From Pempheris klunzingeri (taxonomy: Eukaryota; Chordata; Actinopteri; Acropomatiformes; Pempheridae), in assembly GCF_042242105.1 (NCBI RefSeq), contig NC_092014.1, positions 697,645-761,644 on the forward strand: 64,000 nucleotides of DNA, given 5' to 3'. The notes under the pieces were generated by a model that searched no databases, was not told the origin of the DNA, and was given only the letters and a program-made list of their open reading frames with translations. A program made the translations under genes and the position numbers. This document shows positions 58,501-64,000 of the stretch, piece by piece (the stretch's first letter is position 1; each line of letters starts with the position of its first letter).

Positions 58501-60864
58501 CAATTCCATTGGTCAGCACAGTTCTTATGGGTTTATATCTTCCAGAGGGGGGTTTGAACATGTCACTGGGTTTTATTGATCTCTCTGTTCCTGATGGCTT
58601 CACCACTGCCTCAAGCTGCCTGACCTCATGCTGTGTGTTGATGTGTATGTCACCCCCAGCTGTGACGTACAGCTCTGTGTAGATATCATCCAGACGTTGC
58701 TCGTCCCTCTTCTGTGACCATCCCTCCTGTGCACACATAAACGTAGTCTCAAGGTTTGTTTGAAGCATTTGCTGGTAATATGAGATGTGTTCAGGCTTCG
58801 GTACTGGAACAATCTGATCTGTGTGACATAAAGAAAATCACATAGAATTAGGCAGCATGTCTACAGATTCCTCCTTTCTCACAACAAGAGTTGTTTCTGA
58901 GAATTTTTAATTGTGTTTCAGTAATCAGTTTTACATTTTAGGTTTGAACTGAGTAGATTGGTAACACTTTGAAAGTTAGACAGAAAGAACAACTGAGGAT
59001 CTGCAAAGTCACTCAATCAAACTTTGAAACCTTTGATGACGCATTAAATTAACTTTGTAAATCCATGGCTTGCATCTGCTTCCTGCACATAATGTCTTTC
59101 AGCTAAGTGGACTAGATGAAGACAGAAGTTATAAGGATGACCTCTTATTTGCTGGCTGTGGGGAGTCAAATGAGTTTATAGCGCTCGTGAATAGATGCAG
59201 GGAAGTCGAACTAAGACTGAAAATGCTGCAGTTTAGAGTCAAAGAGGTCAAGTTCCAAGTTCTGTTGGTGGAGGGACTCAGGGCAGACCTGGAAAAAAAG
59301 GCAGTGCAGCAGTTCCTGTGGTTTGTGACGTACATTGCAATGTTAATGCCACACCTCTCTGAGGTATGTGAGCTGCTATGGAGACTATTGAACAAGGAGG
59401 CACTGGCCACAGACGCATGAAGCAGTTGTTGAGGAAATCAAATGACTGGTCACAGCAGCCCTGATAAGATATTCTGAACTGGTCATTGATTTCTCTCTAC
59501 ATTATTGACTTCAGGAAGAACAGAGTAGCCCCGGCCCCGCTCTACATCAATGGGGATCAAGTGGAACAGGTCCACTCGTTCAGGTTCCTGGGGGGGCTCA
59601 TTGCAGACGACCTCTCCTGGTCTGCTAACATCACGGCAGTGGTGAAGAAGACCCAGCAGTGACTCCACTTCCTGAGAGTGCTCAGGAAAAACAATCTGGC
59701 GGAGAAGCTGCTGGTGGCTTTCTACCGAGCCACCGTGGACAGCAACCTGGCTACTGCATCACTCGTTGTGTTTTTCAATGTCACCATATTGCTAATGCTA
59801 ATTTTTAAGCACACTCCTATTGTTAGTTCAAGTTCAAGTTCAAGTTTCTTTATTGTCATTATACAAGATAATGAAATTTTATAAACTCCCGGCGCATACA
59901 TAAATAAAGCAGAATAATTAAAACAGACGAACAAACAAAATGTCTGTGCTATAGTCACTATTTGTATGTTGGTTGCTGTTTGTGTTGTCTGTCTCTCTCT
60001 CATAATGGAGCCTGGTTCTGTTCCAGGTTTCTTCCTGTTAAAGGGGAGTTCTTCCTCCACTGTGTCCTAATATAATATCTGATGCTGCTCTGTGATTCTT
60101 GAAGCCTTAATGTTGAATTCCTGAATTGTTGGGTCTCTCTCTAATTAAAGAGTTTGGTGTAGACCTGCTCTTTATGGAAAGCACCTTTAGATAAAGCTGT
60201 TGTGAATTGGCGCTATATAAATAAAGATTGATTGATTGTGATTTATACACACATAAGAAATGGTACAAATGTTAAAAAAGGTTCTGAATTTGAAATATGA
60301 ACCATTGAGAAAAACACAGATTTTACCTTACACTGGACATACCTAAGTATCATATAAAGGTTATTCTCAAGTATAAAAAGGGAGATATTCCAAGAGACTG
60401 TTAGGCCCCCGTCCTTAGTGTTGGTGCATCCCAGCATGAAATACCCATTGTAGTGGTTTGTTGTCCTTCCTAATACAGATCTACAGTATATACACACCTG
60501 CTGCCGTCTCCTGTGTGGTTATTTCCTGATTCTTGACATGTGATTTAATGTATTTTTGCCTGGAAATACCAACAGAAGAAAGTGACTGACCTTGTGGTGG
60601 TGATCTGGTGTCTGACAGCTTCTGCACCAGATCGTTCCTGTTTATCTTCTCTAAAACCTTCTTGGTCACCTTCAGAGCTCCATCAGGTTTGTAGGTGTTC
60701 ACCATCAGATCCACTGTGTCCCTCCTCTCTGCCCCCTCCAGCTGGGACACTTTGATGGGTCCGCAGCCTTCCAGGCTGTCGAGCTGCTGCAGAAACCATT
60801 TGAAACGCTCAAATTCATCATCTTTTAAATGGTCCAGAGTGTTCAACAGGTCCTCTGGAGTCAT
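52003..60864 (-). CDS. Fish NLR gene: PYD-FISNA-NACHT-LRR-B30.2 (NLRC3-like/NLRP-like)
   Basis: Predicted cytosolic innate immune sensor of the expanded fish NLR group. Nine exons on the minus strand: 60864-60591 (PYD), 58818-56964 (FISNA and NACHT), five 174-nt LRR exons (56613-56440, 56193-56020, 55773-55600, 55472-55299, 54597-54424), a 47-nt exon 53185-53139, and 52571-52003 (B30.2). All junction phases fit and total exactly 3,615 nt, 1,204 residues plus stop. Walker A is GIAGIGKT near residues 196-203 and Walker B is [10 protein letters not shown] near 284-295. The 47-nt exon encodes [15 protein letters not shown], and its last base joins the B30.2 exon to give KYASELTVD, the usual linker of this family. 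No stop or frameshift is seen, so the gene looks functional. It is tail-to-tail with traf5. I cannot assign an orthologue because members of this family differ between species. Confidence 0.9.
53186..54423. other. NLR intron between the last LRR exon and the 47-nt linker exon
   Basis: About 1.2 kb with no coding signal. The stretch 54200-54270 (GAACAACTACTAAATGGACC) resembles, inverted, part of 36815-36870 in rcor3 intron 8, suggesting another low-copy dispersed repeat. Confidence 0.45.
54424..56613 (-). CDS. NLR leucine-rich repeat exons (five of 174 nt)
   Basis: Five exons of exactly 174 nt, each in the same phase and each encoding about two LRR units ending TLETLR. Their cores are [20 protein letters not shown] (56613-56440), [20 protein letters not shown] (56193-56020 and 55773-55600), [20 protein letters not shown] (55472-55299) and [20 protein letters not shown] (54597-54424). 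Equal length and phase let exons be gained or lost without breaking the frame. Two of them are part of a recent 420-bp tandem duplication. Confidence 0.92.
55581..56420 (-). repeat. 420-bp tandem duplication covering one LRR exon plus intron
   Basis: 55581-56000 and 56001-56420 align at a constant offset of 420 bp with only a few substitutions (for example CCAGTCC/TCAGTCC in the exon, TACATAAA/TACACAAA at the edge), intron included. Each unit contains one complete 174-nt LRR exon. Confidence 0.93.
56964..58818 (-). CDS. NLR exon 2: FISNA and NACHT ATPase
   Basis: This single 1,855-nt exon is the typical large exon of fish NLRs. The FISNA part reads [20 protein letters not shown] then [20 protein letters not shown]. 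The NACHT part has [40 protein letters not shown] and [16 protein letters not shown], followed by winged-helix and superhelical segments including [20 protein letters not shown]. It ends RASSKAL at donor GTAAGT. No disrupted catalytic residues are visible. Confidence 0.95.
59090..60240 (+). mobile_element. Nested retroelement relics in NLR intron 1
   Basis: Three relics lie here. 59290-59418 encodes [20 protein letters not shown], resembling Ty3/gypsy polymerase just after the reverse transcriptase. 59505-59760 encodes [20 protein letters not shown] and [20 protein letters not shown], a LINE C-terminal polymerase stretch with an internal stop. 59820-60240 has LINE 3' tails ending GCGCTATATAAATAAAGATT and (GATT)n. 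All are plus strand, antisense to the NLR, and broken. Confidence 0.75.
60591..60864 (-). CDS. NLR exon 1: N-terminal pyrin-like death-fold domain
   Basis: Reads [20 protein letters not shown], then [40 protein letters not shown] and [17 protein letters not shown]. The six-helix PYD pattern, with F-K-x-x-L and a closing D-L-x-x-K-L, is clear. The donor GTCAGT follows CCACCACAAG. The leftover G joins AT at the start of the NACHT exon to form Asp ([12 protein letters not shown]). A PYD could recruit ASC for inflammasome assembly; that role is inferred from the domain alone. Confidence 0.88.
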
Positions 60865-60974
60865 CGTGGCTGCCTGCTGAGATCAGACGGTGTTTTCAAG
60901 CAGCAGGAAACCTGATGGATCAGAGGAGCATCACGTCTTCTTCTGTTATAGAGAGAAACTGCAAATGTTAAAGC

Positions 60975-61150
60975 AGTAAGATAAGATCAACTTTATTCAT
61001 CTTGAAGGAAATGTGTTTGCCAGAGTACAAATACAAGCATCAGAGCAGTATACACAATTACAGAAAGGTTAGTAATTAAAAATCAAAATAAGAATACAAA
61101 GTACAAAGTGTTAAGTGTCCAAGTGTGTGAAGCGTTTACGTGGATGCAAG
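60975..61150. mobile_element. Dispersed LINE-tail-like repeat
   Basis: AGATAAGATCAACTTTATTC followed by TTGAAGGAAATGTGTTTGCC resembles common fish LINE/SINE 3' tails. No coding part is attached. Confidence 0.5.
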
Positions 61151-63798
61151 GAAATAGTGCCTAAGAATTAAAATAAAAATAAGAACAAAATGTAAGCTAG
61201 GTAACAATAACGTTAAGTGAACTGAAAGTAAACAGTGAACAGGTATTGCACAGGAATCATGAACTGCCAGGATCCTTCATTCATTGATAAAACCACAAGG
61301 AGCTGAAGTCCTGTCATATTTCCTGCTAGCTTTTGTTAGCTGTGGCTGATGGGAATGTGAGTAGTTCTGCAGATGTTTGCCTGTAAACCAACAGAGAGTG
61401 TTGACCTGGTGATCTCCTGGCCGGTAGCAGCCCACCTTCCTCATGTCAGTGACACAAAGTCTCGCCTGAACCAAATTTATTTAGTGCCGGGAAGTAATGC
61501 ACCGAATCTGCCAGCAGAGTTTTCAAGAAAAAGCACAAAAGCTCGTTAGCACCAAGCAGCTAATTAACAAAGGACGGAGGAGCAACCAGTCTTGGTGTCA
61601 TCTCACAAGTGTGCTACAGCTGTCACATAGCCTGGGCCTTTGTCTACCTTAGATCACACACCAGGGGTCTGAAACACGTGGCTTCATTGTCTGCAGCTAT
61701 CTTGGATTTGAATTATCTCTGATAATTATTGATTATTTCTGGTGCTCATGAGATGGACTGTACATTAAGTTGTATTAGTTTTATTGTCTCTCAGAATTAT
61801 TGATCATTTCTGATGTTGCAACATTCACACAAATCAAATATTTACAATTAGAAATGCTAGATATGTCTGTTTTTAAAAGAGACAGCTGTGTAGTTTGTGC
61901 AGGAATGTGCAAATGGTGACAGTGTGAAGAAGAGATAAAGCATGAAGGCATGAAGACAAAGAACTGGAGTTATCAATAACCAGCAGCCAATCAGACTGAA
62001 GCAGACTGACTGCTCATGGCTGAACTTATCTGGTGTTTCATCTTGGTGTGGTCCTCCTGTCCTACCAGAACTACACAATCTGTCCCAGCCAATCACAGCT
62101 CAGCTCAACCAGGCCACGCCCTCTTCGACCATATTAGGATTTCCTGGCTGCAGTAACCGACAGACGGTGACGAGGGCCAAACCCAAACTGCAGGTTTAAA
62201 ACTGTCCCCTCAGAAAGTGTTTTTCTTTATTTATGATTTAAAGTTCACTCTGCTGCTGCTCAGGACGAGTGTCCACCAATCAAAACCCAGACAGATTCAC
62301 ACCTTTGGTGGGACCAGCTTTGTGTGAAAACTGTGTGTGAACTTTGTACAGAGAATAAACTGATCAGGTGATAATGAAAGAATGAAAAGTATTCAGCCTG
62401 TCAGACCAGTTCTGACAGGCTGTCGTCTCTCTGACTGCAGGTTCCTGATAACTCCAGTTCTTTTTCTTAATGCAGTCAGCTCACATTCAGCTCTGACTTG
62501 TCTGCTGGAGCTGATTAAAACTGACTGAACCAAACAGAATAATTAGTGAGTTCACTGATGAACATTCAGAGCTGCAGACAGTAAAGACCAGAGCTGAAAC
62601 AACGAATCACTGCTCTCATCTCCAGGTGTGTTCAGATATAACGAGGGACAGCAGAGTTTCTTCATCACAGCTGTGTAATGTCACCTGTCAGCTCCTCACC
62701 TGTTAAAGTCCCGTCCAGGTGAGCTCAGAGAGACTCTGTGCCTTCGTCTGCGGACGCCGACGGACGCTGCTGGAGTTCATCTGTCAGACAGTCACATCCT
62801 CATACCTTCAAACCCACACCCAGAGACGTCAGTGTGACGTGAGAGCAGGAGGCCAGTGTGAGCTGCAGTGCTGCCGCTCAGCAGCAGGTGTCAGTGCTGC
62901 TGCAGGTGTGTCAGTCAGAAGAAACCTGATTTCAAAGGTGCAGTGTGTTAGATGTCAGGGGACCTATTAGCAGAATAAAGTCTTCATAATCATGTGTTCA
63001 TTAGTGTATGATCACCTTAATGGAAACCCACCACAATCTGCAGTTCAGTCTCACCACTAGAAGCCACAACATCCTTCAGCTTTAAAAGAGTGAATATTAT
63101 ATATATAAACTATATATATTATCATTATAATATTTAACAGGTCAGAATTGGTTGACTGAATATGTTTAGAGGAAACAAGATCAATCAAACAGCCAAAGTT
63201 TCTTGACGACGTAGCATTTGACACACCAAAGGTCACCGGCTGAAATCGAACCGTAACCTTTCTGCTATCAAGTCTATGTGCTGATCAGCAGGGAAGCTGA
63301 AAGTTTCCCTTATTTCTTTCAGTTCCTTCAAATACTGTTTTTATACCTTCAGTTTCTTTAACACTCAAACACACTAAGCCAGCCAAATACAATATGTAAA
63401 TATTTGAATATATTTTAAAAAATAAAAAAGTTTCAGGTCTGTTTCTCTGCTTGTGTGCGATGTGACCAAAAGCTTAGAGGTCATTTCTCTTAAAAGAGCA
63501 AAATAAAATGGATGAGAGAATCAGGGCAGTACCTCCACAGAGATGGTTACAGCAGGAACAGACGACCAAGACAAAGTCCAGCGAAAATCCAGTGGATATC
63601 CAGTGCCAGAGAAGCTCTGTGCGTCCAGAGTAGCTCACAGAACCTGGTTGGTTTCTCTTTGTTTGCAGACTGAAAACAGTCCAAAAGAAACACAAACGGT
63701 CCCGGCGAAGCTGCTCGGCTGAGCTGGATTAACGAGCAGCAGCTGCAGTCCGTCCACGTTCCTCTTCTCTAATTCTACGAGTATCTGATCTAACTACA
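61151..63798. other. Upstream of the NLR, no gene recognised
   Basis: Contains the probable NLR promoter side, a degraded MITE near 62934-63080 and otherwise unassigned sequence. The open frames (up to 83 codons) have no recognisable domains. Confidence 0.45.
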
Positions 63799-64000
63799 GT
63801 TATGAGCATTAAATGTGTCTGAGTTAATGAAACCAAACACTGATTTTAGTGTCACTCTAATATGATATGCCTCAGAATCAGATGTGTATGAGGATCCTGC
63901 AGTCGTCAGTGTCACAGCAGCGTCATCAAACCATGTCACTGTTGTCTATCAGAGGGCTCTGAGCAGGCAGGAGGACGTCCTGTCCGCCGTCCAGCTGGAT
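63799..64000 (+). pseudogene. Partial copy of traf5 intron 8 and exon 9 (runs off the window)
   Basis: Matches 48136-48337 over the whole 202 bp with only about two mismatches (C/T and A/T), including the acceptor TATCAG and the first ~48 nt of exon 9 (RALSRQEDVLSAVQLD). The reading frame is intact as far as it goes. The left break is near 63799, inside intron sequence. It could be the start of a second traf5 gene, a truncated duplicate or a haplotype artefact; the window ends too soon to tell. Confidence 0.75.

Noticed and set aside
59070..59420. 116-codon plus-strand frame as a possible independent gene
   Set aside because: Its C-terminal half resembles Ty3/gypsy polymerase and the rest has no domain; it lies in an NLR intron beside other retroelement debris.
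63474..63695. 73-codon minus-strand frame near the right edge
   Set aside because: No domain, no splice partner and no conserved motif that I can recognise.

Overview
This is a gene-containing stretch of a vertebrate chromosome, almost certainly from a teleost fish. Genes are split by GT-AG introns, the introns are compact and full of microsatellites and minisatellites, and fish-type LINE and MITE debris is everywhere. The right side carries a fish-style NLR gene with a C-terminal B30.2 domain. I recognise four genes by protein family. From left to right they are kcnh1 (minus strand), rcor3 (plus), traf5 (plus) and a PYD-FISNA-NACHT-LRR-B30.2 NLR (minus). KCNH1, RCOR3 and TRAF5 are also neighbours on human 1q32, so the first three form an old syntenic block and the NLR is a lineage-specific addition.

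Region 1-28,114 is kcnh1. Nine exons run leftwards from the start codon at 28,114 to 6,311 and encode the PAS domain, S1-S6, the C-linker and the start of the cyclic-nucleotide-binding homology domain. The exons for the C-terminus are not in the 6.3 kb left of 6,311 and should lie beyond the window edge. The introns hold at least nine tandem arrays. Two are reverse-complement copies of one 36/38-bp CCAAT-bearing array (1,986-3,992 and 25,083-26,382). There are also a LINE reverse-transcriptase fragment (21.2-22.1 kb), a clean hAT-type element with an 8-bp target duplication (9,931-10,243) and several copies of a palindromic MITE.

Region 28.1-31.3 kb is the divergent kcnh1/rcor3 intergenic interval. 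It has complementary polypyrimidine and polypurine tracts and a GC-rich rcor3 promoter. rcor3 occupies 31,297-39,509 in twelve exons, giving a 555-residue CoREST-family corepressor (ELM2, two SANT domains, proline-rich tail). One of its splice acceptors sits directly behind a long TG repeat. traf5 occupies 43,847-49,666 in ten coding exons, giving 574 residues (RING, TRAF zinc fingers, coiled coil, MATH). A 31-bp minisatellite lies in two of its introns.

The NLR gene (60,864 down to 52,003) has nine exons whose phases join into one open frame of 1,204 residues. Two of its LRR exons lie in a very recent 420-bp tandem duplication. The last 200 bp of the window are a near-identical copy of the traf5 exon-9 region, so a second traf5 copy or a haplotype duplication may begin at the right edge. 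kcnh1 encodes a voltage-gated potassium channel and rcor3 a chromatin corepressor. traf5 and the NLR both belong to innate immune signalling, but nothing in the sequence shows that they are co-regulated. Exon boundaries were read by eye from splice consensus, reading phase and knowledge of the families; no alignment or transcript evidence was available.
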